This document shows positions 34,179-46,840 of a DNA stretch of 64,000 nucleotides, piece after piece (within the stretch, counting starts at the first letter, position 1; every line of letters begins with the position of its first letter). This DNA is from Corydoras sp. C115 (Eukaryota > Chordata > Actinopteri > Siluriformes > Callichthyidae). The position numbers were made by a program, and so were the translations under genes. Below the pieces are notes generated by a model, which ran no database searches, was not told where the DNA came from, and saw only the letters and a list, made by a program, of their open reading frames with translations. The stretch covers positions 741,501 to 805,500 of the forward strand of contig JAFMOC010000159.1 of assembly GCA_019802505.1 (NCBI GenBank). Reading direction: 5' to 3'.

Positions 34179-34526
34179 GAACATCATTAAAGGTTTATTT
34201 CACAAAACCATGTTGAAAGAAATTCTCGATATATGGCATGAAGTCTTAAACATTGTGTGAGATTAGACCTGCATTGGTATACCTTTACCATAACACTGAA
34301 ATTAAACATGGTTCTGTTTAAACTGTTGTGAAAATATAAGGTTTTGCTCTTATGGAAGGAATATAACTTGTATGCACGCTTTCCTTTTGACTAAATTCAT
34401 ATATTCTTAAGATTATTAAAGCTGATTTTTTTGGTTGGTTATTTTACTGACATGCTGATTTATGATGTGTAAAAATAAATAAATAAATAGTATGAATTTT
34501 CTGTAGTTAAACTGAATTGTTTTCAT

Positions 34527-34924
34527 TAGGGGTGAGCTGCAATATTCGCTGATTCGACGATTCGATTCGGAGAACCGTAGTCGACTATGAACCTCATAGT
34601 GGAATGTACCATTTTGACCACATGGGGGTGCCCATGGCTGCTGCTAAGCATTAGTTTTTACATGAAATGGCTTTGTTTTCGTTATATATATAGCCTTTTG
34701 TCAAATAAAATCATCCTAATTTCTGTTAATATTTCTTTTTAAATGATGTGTGTGCTTTAACAATATAAAATATATAACAAAATATAAAAAAAATATTTTT
34801 TAAAAACCACACTTGTAGCGCCATCTTGTGGTGAAATTTTAACTGATTCGACTATCAGTCGACTATAGGGAAAATCTGACGAATCAGATTCGACTATGAA
34901 AATCCTTAGTTGAAGACACCCCTA
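34527..34924 (+). mobile_element. hAT-type MITE, copy 2 (398 bp)
   Basis: TAGGGGTG ... CACCCCTA, exact 8-bp duplication GTTTTCAT (34519-34526, 34925-34932). It lies just beyond the smoothelin 3' UTR and is near-identical to copies 1 and 3. Confidence 0.87.
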
Positions 34925-34967
34925 GTTTTCATTAATGAGTTTCATAGAGATTGAGTTTAAGGTAATA

Positions 34968-35311
34968 TTCATTCATTATCTTCCGCTTTATCCTCTATTA
35001 GGGTCGTGGTGGGGTTCCCCATGCCCATCCAGGGGAGAACGTCTCGGGCGTTGGGCAGATAGACCCAGGACAGGGCGCCAATCTATCGCTGGGCACACAC
35101 TCACTCACACAAACACACTCTATATGGGGCAATTTGGAGAACTCAATTGACTTGATCCATGTTTTTGGACTGTGGGAGGAAACCGGAGAACACGGAGGAA
35201 ACCCACACGGACACGGGGAGAACATGGAAACTCCACCCAGATGGGGATTCGAACCGGGAATCCCTAGCGCTGAGAGGCGAACGTGCTAAACACTAAGCCA
35301 CCGCGCCCTAA
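34968..35311 (-). repeat. DANA-like SINE with target duplication
   Basis: TAAGGTAATATTC precedes and TAAGGTAATATTC follows; full minus copy between smoothelin and ankef1. Confidence 0.85.
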
Positions 35312-35500
35312 GGTAATATTCTTATACTAAATTGTATGCATCTTAATTTATAACATTAGTGCAAAAATAGCTTGCTGTATTGTACAGCATCTACACCATT
35401 CATTTATATTATTTGGTGCTTCTTTATGACATGTCACACAATGTGGCAAACAAAGTTTAATTTCCAAGTGTTCTAAAAGGATTTTTTTTTAAATCCAGGG

Positions 35501-35803
35501 GCGGGGGGGGCCTTTACCAATGGCCATCCAGGGAATAACTTTTCAGGTGCTGGGCAGATACACCCAGGACAGGGTGCCAATCCATCGCTGAGCACACACT
35601 CACACATACACACTCTATATGGGGCAATTTGGAGAATTCAATTGACCTTGATTAATGTTTTTGGACTGTGGCAGGAAACCGGAGAACCTGAAGGAAACCC
35701 ACGCGGACACGGGGAGAACATGGAAACTCCACCCAGATTGGGATTCGAACCGGGAATCCGCACTGAGAGGAGAACGTGCTAACCACTAAGCCACTGTGCC
35801 GCG
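35501..35803 (-). repeat. DANA-like SINE
   Basis: Minus copy missing the extreme tail. Confidence 0.77.
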
Positions 35804-35835
35804 AAGCAAGTGCTTGTGGAAGAAATATGCCTTCA

Positions 35836-36147
35836 GTTGTTTCTTAAAGATGTTTAGTGACGCCGCCTTAGAGAGAGATTGTTCCACCATTTAGCAGTGG
35901 TGAACGTTATGGATATTTAGCACCCTCGTAAGATTGAAGTACCAGGCGATATTTATCACTAAATGGAAAGTGAACGAGTTGGAGTGTATTTTGGAAATAT
36001 AAAATGAAGGTAAGTGGGGGGAGATCCAAAGGTTGTCTTGTTGGCCAGAGTCAGTGTCTTGTACTGAATGTGAGCAGCTACAGGGAGCCATTTGGGAGAG
36101 ATGAGTAATGGAGTGACATGAGTTCACTTGAGTTGGATAAACACAAA
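35836..36147 (-). repeat. LINE fragment, second L2-like family
   Basis: The minus strand reads THVTPLLISPKWLPVAAHIQ then YLHFIFPKYTPTRSL with later stops, homologous to 14962-15122. Confidence 0.6.
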
Positions 36148-36149
36148 CC

Positions 36150-37520
36150 TTTTGCATCAGTTGGAGAGGCCTGATGTTTATAGGTTTATAGGAGATTCAG
36201 AGATTAAACTTAAAGACATGCTACCGCTTTGATTTTCAAAGCTTAATGCTCAAACAAAACTCATTAAAATGATTTCATCATCCTGTGATGACCTCTGTCT
36301 CATTCAGTAATACAGTACACACATCCACTCTCCTATACAATAGTTTAGAGTAGCATCCTTTAATAACATCATTTATTGTAAGTAAAAGAAGTAAACAGAT
36401 TCTCAGAATTTTAATGTTATTGAAACAGACTAAGGGCGGCACAGTGGCTTAGTGGTTAGCATGTTCTCCTCTCAGCACTAGGGATTACTGGTTCGAATCC
36501 CCATCTGGGTGGAGTTTACATGTTCTCCCCGTGCCCGCGTGGGTTTCCTCCGGGTTCTCCGGTTTCCTCCCACAGTCCAAAAACATGGATCAAGTCAATT
36601 GAGTTTTCCAAATTGCCCCATATAGTGTGTGTATGTGTGTATGTGTGCGTGTCTGTGTGAGTGTGTGCCCAGCGATAGATTGCCGCCCTGTCCTGGGTGC
36701 ATCTGCCCAGCGCCCGAAACGTTCTCCCCTGGATGGGCATGGGGAACCCCACTGCTACCCTAATATATATAGGACAAAGCGGAAGATAATGAATGAATGA
36801 ATTTACAGAATGTGGTTTCTATGGAGTATGAAAATGTGTTCAATCAGCCCAATCAGAGCAAAATTTAAGGAAAGATTCCAGAACTTTCAGGGAGACATTA
36901 GAACATTGGCTCAGTTGTTCTTTTATACAAAATAGAGACAGTCGCAGAGTGTGGTGTAGGGTTCTCTTAACCACACAGAAAATTTACTACCTTTTTTTTT
37001 TTTTTTTTTTTTCATTTTTCAGATTTTCACTTCCACCACCAGCCACCAGGTGATTAACGAACCCATGTTTTATCTGCAGAACGATAAATTTTTTATAAAA
37101 AACGCTTTATTTAGTCTAGTTTAAGGTATATTAACATAAACTCTCACACATTTGTAATTCTTTATTCCTTTGAACTGTCTCACCAAAAGAATAGTGATAA
37201 AGTGCAGGTTCTGTTGTTTAGTGAGACTAGGGTGACCATATTCCATTTGTGAAAACGAGGACACCTTGGAGCTTGTTTTTCAGTAAAATTATTCCATAGT
37301 ATGGTATTATATATATAGCAATTTTATTCAAAATGCTTAAGTTAACATTTCCTGTAATGAATGAAAAGCACAATGAAAGAAATAATGTATCATCTAAACA
37401 TCGCTCACTTAACAACAAAAGTCAACTCCAAATAACACATGATACTCAGTTGCCTTCAGTAATGAACCAAATATTGTCTGTTCTGTAGCTTATTGGAAAA
37501 AAAAAATTAACAAATGAACT
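36150..37520. other. intergenic, no gene seen
   Basis: Apart from the SINE at 36435, the stretch holds a poly-T run near 37,000 and A/T-rich unique sequence. Confidence 0.5.
36435..36802 (+). repeat. DANA-like SINE, full length
   Basis: GGCGGCACAGTGGCTTAGTG at the head, (ATGA)n tail. Confidence 0.83.
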
Positions 37521-37527
37521 AATTAGC

Positions 37528-37861
37528 GGCGGCACGGTGGCTTAGTGGTTAGCACGTTCGCCACGGCTTTACCAATGCCCATCCAGGGGAGAACGTCTCG
37601 GGCGCTGGGCAGATACACCCAGGACAGGGTGCCAATCTATCGCTGAGCACACACTCACACAAACACACTCTATATGGGGCAATTTGGAGAACTCAATTGA
37701 ACTTGATCAATGTTTTTGGACTGTGGGAGGAAACCGGAGAACCCGGAGGAAACCCACGCAGACACGGGGAGAACATGGAAACTCCATCCAGATGGGGATT
37801 CGAACCGGGAATCCCTAGTGCTGAGAGGAGAACGTGCTAACCACTAAGCCACCATGCCGCC
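37528..37861. repeat. chimeric SINE: + head joined to minus copy
   Basis: 37528-37562 is a + head (to ACGTTCGCC) and abuts a minus copy from 37563 lacking its tail. Confidence 0.75.
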
Positions 37862-38040
37862 TGAAATACAAATCAGTATATACAAAATAAAATAAACTGC
37901 TCAAAAAATAAATTGTTCAAGCGAAGTTGAAGTACCAGTTGACATTCATCACCAGAGGGCAGTGAAGGAGTTGGAGTGTATTTTTGAAATATAGAGTGAA
38001 GGGTCAGTGGCTTGTACCGAATGTGAGCAGCTACATGGAT

Positions 38041-38510
38041 TTAAGGTAAATCGAATGCTCTGAATTGCCCCATATAGATTGTGTGTGCCCATTTTATTTC
38101 TGCAGGTTTTAACAATATTTATACTACATTCTGTATTTTACATTTTTTCATATTTCATATTACAAATCATTCATTTATTCATTACCTTCCACTTTATCCT
38201 CTATTAGGGTCGCGGTGGGGTTCCCCATGCCCATCCAGGGGAAAACGTCTCGGGCGCTGGGCAGTCAGGACAGAGCGCCAATCTATCGCTGGGCACACAC
38301 TCACTCACACAAACACACTCTATATGGGGCAATTTGGAGAACTCAATTGACTTGATCCATTTTTTGGACTGTGGGAGGAAACCGGAGAACCCGGAGGAAA
38401 CCCACATGGACACGGGGAGAATATGGAAACTCCACCCAGATGGGGATTCGAACCGGGAATCTCTAGTGCTGAGAGGCGAACGTGCTAACCACTAAGCCAC
38501 CGCCGCCTGA
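38041..38510. repeat. SINE fragment and full minus SINE
   Basis: 38041-38095 is a body fragment (+); 38167-38510 is a full minus copy. Confidence 0.75.
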
Positions 38511-38869
38511 AATACAAATCAGTATATACAAAATAAAATAAACTGCTCAAAAAATAAATTGTTGAAGCGAAGTTGAAGTAACAGTTGACATTCATCACCA
38601 GAGGGCAGTGAAGGAGTTGAAGTGTATTTTTGAAATATAGAGTGAAGGTAAAAAGGTCAGTGGCTTGTACTGACTGTGAGCAGCTACATGGAGCCAATGG
38701 AGAAAGAGGTGTAAAGTGGCATGAGTTCGCTTGGGATGGTTGAACACAAGACAGACTGCAGAGTTTTAAATCAGTTGTAGAGAATGACAAAGCATTTCAC
38801 TATGAAATATGAGAAAATGCAAAATACAGAATGAAGAAAAAATATTGTTAAAACCTGCAGAAATAAAAT

Positions 38870-39052
38870 GGGCACACACAGTCTATATGGGGCTATTTAG
38901 AGCATTCGATTTACCTTAAATCTATGTTTTTGGTCTGTGGGAGGAAACTGGAAAAAAAGGAAACCCACATCGACACGGAGAGAACATGGAAACTCCAGTC
39001 ATATTTGGATTGGAACTTGGATTCTAACCACTAAGCCACTGTGCCGCCCTGA
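38870..39052 (-). repeat. DANA-like SINE, 5' half
   Basis: Minus head and first body part; the outer part is the inverted partner of 38041-38095. Confidence 0.7.
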
Positions 39053-39270
39053 ACATTGGACATTTTATAGACAAAGGATAGACATTGGACATTGGATAGA
39101 AAGTAATTTACCCCTGTAATATGGGCACTAGCCCCAGCCTGCCCCCCACACCCCCTCTAAATGGCCTAGAACCGGGACTAGAACTATGAACCCGGTGTTT
39201 AAAAAGGTTATTCACATGTTTTTGGTAATATACTGTAGTAACATTGTGATTGTGTGTAAATGTCTGCAGG

Positions 39271-39625
39271 ATGCAGAATTCATTAGTGGCCGAGGGTCGT
39301 CAGGAGGTTCTGCAGGTGTATAAGCTCCTGCAGCTCGTACGTCAGGGGAACCAAGAACAGGTAGAAAAGCTGCTCCAGCTCGGTGTTCCTAATCTCATCA
39401 ACCTGCTGGAACCCAGAGAGGGCATTGGGGTCCTTCACCTGGTTTCTGTTGAGAACAATGAGGTCATGGCTGAGTTCCTGCTGGCTTCCGGAGCTCAACC
39501 TAACTCCCAGGATCAATGGGGACGCACTCCCGCTATGCTCGCCTCACAGCAAGGCCACGTTGATATGATGAGGCTGCTCTCCCGATACAACGCTGATATG
39601 ACCCTGCTGGATAAAGAAGGGAAAG
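39271..39625 (+). CDS. ankef1: ankef1 copy A exon 1
   Basis: 118 codons plus one base. MQNSLVAEGRQEVLQVYKLL opens the protein, and ankyrin repeats follow (NEVMAEFLLASGAQPNSQD; GRTPAMLASQQGHVDMM). The donor is AAAG|GTTTGT. Confidence 0.87.
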
Positions 39626-40005
39626 GTTTGTATGAATGTGATGAATGTGGATAAAGAATTGGAACTGTGTTCAAAATCGGTCCATAACAATTGGTCGGTA
39701 TTGTTCTCCTGACGCAGGGGTGCTTTTTTACTGCATCGCTCCAACAAATAGACATTTAAAGTGCCTGCAGTTGGCACTGAACACCAACGCCCACATTGGC
39801 AACACCTCCAGTGCTGGGAAGCCGGTGTTCCTGGAGGCTTGTGAGAAGGCTAATGAGTGTGAAGACATGTGCAACTACATGCTGGAGAGAGGAGCAGATC
39901 CTAATGCCACTGACCTGGTTAGTCTTCAGTAGAGTCAACCAAAGCTGTGTTAGTGAAACACTGCCGATGCAGATGAAGCTTCAGATGTTGCTCAGAACAC
40001 GAAAT

Positions 40006-40060
<55 letters not shown>

Positions 40061-40447
40061 GTAACAGGTCGTACAGCACTGATGGAGGCATCGAGATCAG
40101 GTTCAGTGACGGTAGCCAGATCTTTGTTGAAGAGAGGGGCGAATCCAAACGCTCAGGATGTAAAACAACATAACGCCGCTCACTTCGCCGCACAGTGCGG
40201 AAACTTCAAGGTGGTTCATCATTCACATGGTTCAGTTTAATTAGTATTGTTTCTTTATTCTCTCTATTTTGTTGTCAGCTGTGTGTTCAAGAAGCAGTTG
40301 TCTGAGTCGATAGATGGTCAGTAATCAGGGGTCGATTGTCCTCAGTTCCCCTGTATTCCTGATCTTCATTCGTGAATGTTCTTTGATACCTACGATGTAG
40401 CACTTTGAGATTTCTTTGAAATTGAATCTGCATTAGAAATAAAATGT

Positions 40448-40494
<47 letters not shown>

Positions 40495-40847
40495 GGCGGC
40501 ACGGTGACTTAGTGGTTAGCATGTTCTCCTCTCAGCACTTGGTATTCCCGGTTCGAATCCCAATCTGGGTGGAGTTTCCATGTTCTCCCCGTGTTTCCGT
40601 GGGTCTCCTCCGGGTTCTCCGGTTTCCTCCCACAGTCCAAAAACATGGATCAAGTCAATTGAGTTCTCAAAATTGCCCCATATAGAGTGTGTCTGTGTGA
40701 GTGAGTGTGTGCCCAGGGATGGATTGGCGCCCTGTCCTGGGTCTATCTACCCAGCGCCCGAGACGTTCTCCCCTGGATGGGTATGGGGAACCCCACCGCG
40801 ACCCTAATAGAGGATAAAGCGGAAGATAATGAATGAATGAATTATTA

Positions 40848-40878
<31 letters not shown>

Positions 40879-43800
40879 GTACTGTATTGTCGATCAGCTG
40901 CTGTGTCTCCTGTCGGCGTACGCGGTTGACCTGACCGTGGTGGCGCTGGATGGAAACTCACCTTTGCATCTAGCTGCAGCAGGAGGTCACATTATATGCT
41001 GCAGGTTCCTCACACAGAGAGGTTCGTTACTCCTCAACCTCATTAACTATATTACCTTGTGTCAGTCTGCTTTAGCAGCTGGGATCCTGCAGGTGCGCTG
41101 ATTAAATTAGAGGTTTATCATGACTTCTGATCTTTAAATAACATAACCACCTTCATTTAGGAAGATAACAATTGAGTAAACTATATCTGATGAAAAAGGG
41201 AGCATTATTCTGGAGTCTGAAGGATATGAGCATCATTGGTAGTAGATGGAAATGGACAGTTACTGTTATGTATGATCATGATTGATGTTTGATGTTTGTG
41301 AGTAATTCTCTGAACAGATGGGTTAAATATGGAGGATTCCTCTGTGTGTAAGTACAGTAGGCAAAATAGATCATTTTATCACTTTAAGTAATTCATTTGG
41401 TCATTATCTTCTGCTTAATCCTCTACAAGGGTCGCGCGGGGGGGGTGGCTTAGTGGTTAGCACGTTCGCCTCTCAGCGCTAGGGATTCCCGGTTCGAATC
41501 CCAATCTGGGTGGAGGTTACATATTCTCCCCGTGTCCACGTGGGTTTCCTCCAGGTACTCCGGTTTCCTCCCACAGTCCAAAAACATGGATCACTTGAAT
41601 TCTCCAAATTGCCCCATATAGAGTGAGTGTGTGTGTGCCCAGCGATAGATTGATTGGCGTCCTGTCCTGGGTGTATCTGCCCAGCGCCCGAGACGTTCTC
41701 CCCTGGATGGGCATGGGGAACCCCACCCCCCAAAACCCTAATAGAGGATAAAGCGGAAGATAATGGATGGATGGCTGGATGGTTCTCACTCGCGCTCCAT
41801 GCTCCGCCTCTAAACTGAGCAATATGACATGTTTATGAAGTGTTTCCAACTAAGGTGCAACTCGCAACGCGGCTCGGTTGTAGAGTTTGTCTCTTAATTT
41901 TAGTTCCAAGTTTTTACCATTGTATTCTTTGTGGGAAAGCGCATACCAAACCGTGAGGCCTGTACCAAACGCTTCACACATTATACAGCATAATGTTACA
42001 CCCCTAGTGTCCTCATACTTTACATCTGTAAATGTGAGAGAAACAAATCGGTGTGTTCTATTAACAGGATGTGACCCAAAGCTGAAGAACCAAAAGGATC
42101 TGATTCCTCGTCAGCTAGCGAAGGATGGTTCCCACACCGCGGCTGTAAAGGAACTGTTAAAAGCAGAGTGTTCAGTCTCTGAAACTGAGGTGGAGAACCC
42201 GAACCCACTCTGGGCGCTCAAGCTCCATGATTGGTCCAATGAGCATGAAGAGCAGCTGAGAAAGACCTTCAAACTTCAGGAGAACAATGCGAACAGTGTC
42301 TCAGTGCAAACCTTCTGCACGGTTCTCCAGGAGAACTCTGCTCCTGTCACTGAAGACCAGCTCCAAACACTCATTTCATCCTTTGACTCTGATGTGATCA
42401 ACCTGGATGAGTTTTTCGTAGGATTGAAGTTCCTGCAGAAGAACTTCGTGCTGTCCTCTTATGAGCCAAAGGAGAAGGCCCCTAAAGCTGGCAAAGGAAA
42501 GAAGGTGGCAAAGTTTGTTAACCCTCTGCCCATTTGCACCTACCCCCCTGAAGACATGGATCGGCGGGTAGATGGCGGGCCGCCCGAATTCATGATTGAA
42601 ACATATCAGCCGTTCACAGACACCAAGCGGTTCGATCGCACGCGGCCGCCAGATCATCCGTTTGAGGACGATTCAGCTTGGTACATCAAGGAACCGGAAA
42701 AGATATACTCCCAAATTTCCTCCTTCGTCAGAATGGAAGACATCCAGTCTCTGAGTCTGGCCTTTCTGCAGAACATTAATGTGGACATCCGAGATCCCTT
42801 TTATAAAACACCGCTCATGACAGCATGCAGCATCGGCAGCTACAAGATGGCAGATTTCCTCATTCAGCTGGGGTAAGAATAGTTCTTTGGTAGTTTTGTT
42901 GCGGTTGGTTTTGCTCCGCGCTGGTTTGTTGATGAAGTTTCCAAAAACTGAGCTTATGAAAGCAGAACTTTTTTGAGTAAGCCTCGATTGAGTTAGCCAA
43001 ACAGTTCACTTCTTTCTAGTTTCTGTCCACAAACGGAATATAAACTAACAGATGTAAACTGTTCCCACTTATTTAAGACAGGCTTTTGTAATCGATGATC
43101 CAGCATGTGCATTGTCACACTCGCCTACCTCGGAATAAAGCGGCTGCGCTTTCGGGCACTGGGCAGATACACCCAGGACAGGGCGCCAATCTATCGCTGG
43201 GCACACACTCACTCACACAGACACGCATGCAAACACACTCTATATGGGGCAATTTGGAGAACTCAATTGACTTGATCCATGTTTTTGGACTGTGGGAGGA
43301 GACCGGAGAACCCGGAGGAAACCCACACGGACACGGGGACAACATGGAAACTCCACCCAGATGGGGATTCGAACCGGGAATCCCTAGTGCTGAGAGGAGA
43401 ACATGCTAATCACTAAGCCACTGTGCCGCCGCAGTGGCATTATATTCATTTAATTACTTATATATTTCTAAAGTTAAATAAAAGGTGAGGGATTATTGTA
43501 AACGAACAAACTGAAATGTGCAGAAACCTCACTGATTAACAACAAATGTAATCTGTACATCAAAATATAAATTAGTTTTAGAACAATAATTAATTATTAA
43601 AATGAATCATTTTTAATAATTATAACCTGCAATCCAGGCAGCACGGTGGCTTAGTGGTTAGCATGTTCTCCTCTCAGCACTAGGGATTCCTGGTTCGAAT
43701 CCCCATCTGGGTGGAGTTTCCATGTTCTCTCCTTGTCCACGTGGGTTTCCTCCGGGTTCTCCGGTTTCCTCCCACAGTCCAAAAACATGGATCAAGTCAA

Positions 43801-46766
43801 TATCACTCGCTCAGCTTATTTCCACCTCCGAAACATAAATCGTCTACGCCCTTCTCTCTCTTCTCACACTACTGCTATTCTGGTTCATAGTCTCGTCACC
43901 TCTCGCCTGGACTACTGTAATTCTCTTCTTTATGGTCTTCCTCTGAAATCATTACACAAACTCCAAATGGTTCAGAACTCAGCAGCACGTATTATCACAA
44001 GAACTCCTTCTCATCATCATATCTCTCCTGTTCTACATCAGTTGCACTGGCTCCCGGTTACTCAACGTATTCATTATAAAATATTACTCCTCACTTTCAA
44101 AGCCATCCATAACCTTGCTCCTCCGTATATCGCAGATCTTATCACGGTTACCTCTCACCCACGATCACTGAGATCTTCCGCCTCTACACACCTGTCTGTT
44201 CCCACCATGCGCCTTAGCACCATGGGAGGTAGAGCCTTTAGTAGCTCTGCCCCTAGACTATGGAATGCTCTGCCTCCCGACTTAAGGAAATTGGACTCCA
44301 TATCACGGTTTAAGTCGAGTCTCAAAACGCACCTTTTTAGAATTGCTTATAATCTCTGATTTTATTTCCTCTATCTTTTAATTTATTTTTTACTTAAATT
44401 TATTTTACTATGATTGACTGATTGCCTTATTTATTATTGATGTTTTATTGTTTTTTTCTTTGTAAGGTGACCTTGAGTGTCCAGAAAGGCGCCATCAAAT
44501 TAAATGTATTATTATTATTATTATTACTGAGTTCTCCAAATTGCCCCATTTAGAGTGTGTCTGTGTGAGTGAGTGTGTGTGTGCCCAGTGATACATTGGC
44601 GCCCTGTCCTGGGTCTATCTGCCCAGCGGCCAAAATGTTCTCCCCTGGATGGTCATGGGGAACCCCCCCGCGACCCTAATAGAGGATAAAGCGGAAGATA
44701 ATGAATGGATGGGACATTCACAGCAAATGTTGTTTCTTATATTCAATAGAGATCAGCTAGCTTAGCTAGCCTGATCCTGGGCAGGTTTGTTCAAACGTAT
44801 ATGTTGCTGTTGTAACTGATTCTAGCCTCATTCGTGGAACTGAGTTCGAGCAAATTAAGCCAGACTCATCTTAAAAAGCCTGGCTTACTGAGTTAGCTCG
44901 CTTCCAGGAATAGGCCCCCAACGTCCAATCTGTGTATTCTGTGCTCCTCAGGGCTGATGTACATGCCAGCGATAATTATTTTTGGACTCCTCTACACCAC
45001 GCCGCTCACTCTGGGAATGTTAAAATTGTAGATCTGTTGTTAAAGTGTGGTGCTGCTGTGGATGCTCTGTCTCTAAACGGAGCTTCTCCATTAATGAGAG
45101 CCATCGCGAGCTGCAGACTGGGCTGTGTGGATCGACTCCTCCAATCCGGAGCTGATGTAAAGATCCAGAACAAACAAGGTAGAGTTCTCTTTATAACAGT
45201 AGAGTGGTGAAGACCAGCAGCCACAACCAAATATCAGGAAGAAGAATGATATATAAACCTGTTCTCATTCATACAGATCAGAACTGTCTGGATTTGGCAC
45301 AGCTGTATGGAGATCAGCGAATCGTGGAAATGATTCAAAACCAGATAGACAAACCAATAAATATAGACTACGAGAACCAGAATGTGAGTTCAAGTACTCC
45401 TAAAGCTAAGAGTTCATGCAGCAGGTCCTCAATTCACTTAGTATTCAATTAATATATATTTAAATGCTTTCTCTAGACTTGGTTTTTAAGATAAAACACA
45501 GAACAATACAATGAATCAGTCTGAGGACAATGAAATACTAATAGTTTCATTTTAACATCTGAGTCATATCTGGAAAGTGTTCAGTGCTGTAATTTGTGGA
45601 TCAGGACGGAGCCCACGTGGTGACCATGTGCTTTTACTTTTGTAGTTTTTATGCTTTGCACCAAACCTACATGAAAAAATCATGATGCTGAAAGAAAACA
45701 TCATTACCATAACCCCCACTGTCGACCCAACTGCACCCCCATCTCCTAGAACCGTGAGTAGTCTCTTATCCTGAATGAGATGTGTCCTGATTATCACTGA
45801 TACACTGTGAAGGTTAGTTAACAGTTTTAATATGAAGCAGGCTGCCTATGTAGAAACACTTTACTCATGAGTCGCTCCTCAGGGAACAATTCCATTCCCG
45901 AGAGATACGCATATACAGTTCCTCCGAGTAGTATTCAACCGCCTGCTGATTTTGCAGGTTTACAGATTTGGAGTTAACATGGCCTTGTGACATTTGGACT
46001 GTAGATCAGCCTGGACGTGTGAAATTGCCGCAACAAAAATAATGTTTATTTATTTTTATTATTGTCAATTATTATTCAACCCCTCAAACCACCAGAATTT
46101 TGTTTGGTTTTTGGTTTCCTCAAGTATTAAGAAATAACTGAGGCATAAAGAACAATGAGGGTGGCACGGTGGCTTAGTGGTTAGCATGTTCTCCTCTCAG
46201 CGCTAGGGACTCCTGGTTCAAACCCCAATCTGGGTGGAGTTTCCATGTTCTCCCCGTGTCCGCGTGGGTTTCCTCTGGGTTCTCCGGTTTCCTCCCACAG
46301 TTATGGATCAAGTCAATTGAGTTCTCCAAATTGCCCCATATATAGTGTGTATGTGTGCGTGTCTGTGTGAGTGAGTGTGTGCCCAACGATAGATTGGCGC
46401 CCTGTCCTGTCTGCCCAGCCCCGGAAACGTTCTCCCCTGGATGGGCATGGGGAACCCCCCAGCGACCCTAATATAGGATAAAGCAGAAGATAATGGATGA
46501 ATGGATAAAAATAAGGAACTTTTCCATAAAATTCTGTAAAGTGGGGAGTCCTCCACTGAGCCAAGGTTTCTTCTTAAAAAAAAAAGGTTTCGCTTCAGGA
46601 TTTTTTTTTTCACACTGTAAAGCTGCTTTGTGACAATGTACTGTTGTAAAAAGTGCTATAAAAATAAACTACTTGACCTCACTTTAACAGTTAACAGGCA
46701 ATGTCCACAGTTAGACCTCACCATAAATACAAATCAGTCACTTTTGTGCATTTAAGAGGCTCTTAA

Positions 46767-46840
<74 letters not shown>

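Noticed and set aside
42376..42657. 93-codon minus frame conserved at 61604-61885
   Set aside because: Conserved only because it is antisense to the duplicated ankef1 exon 5.
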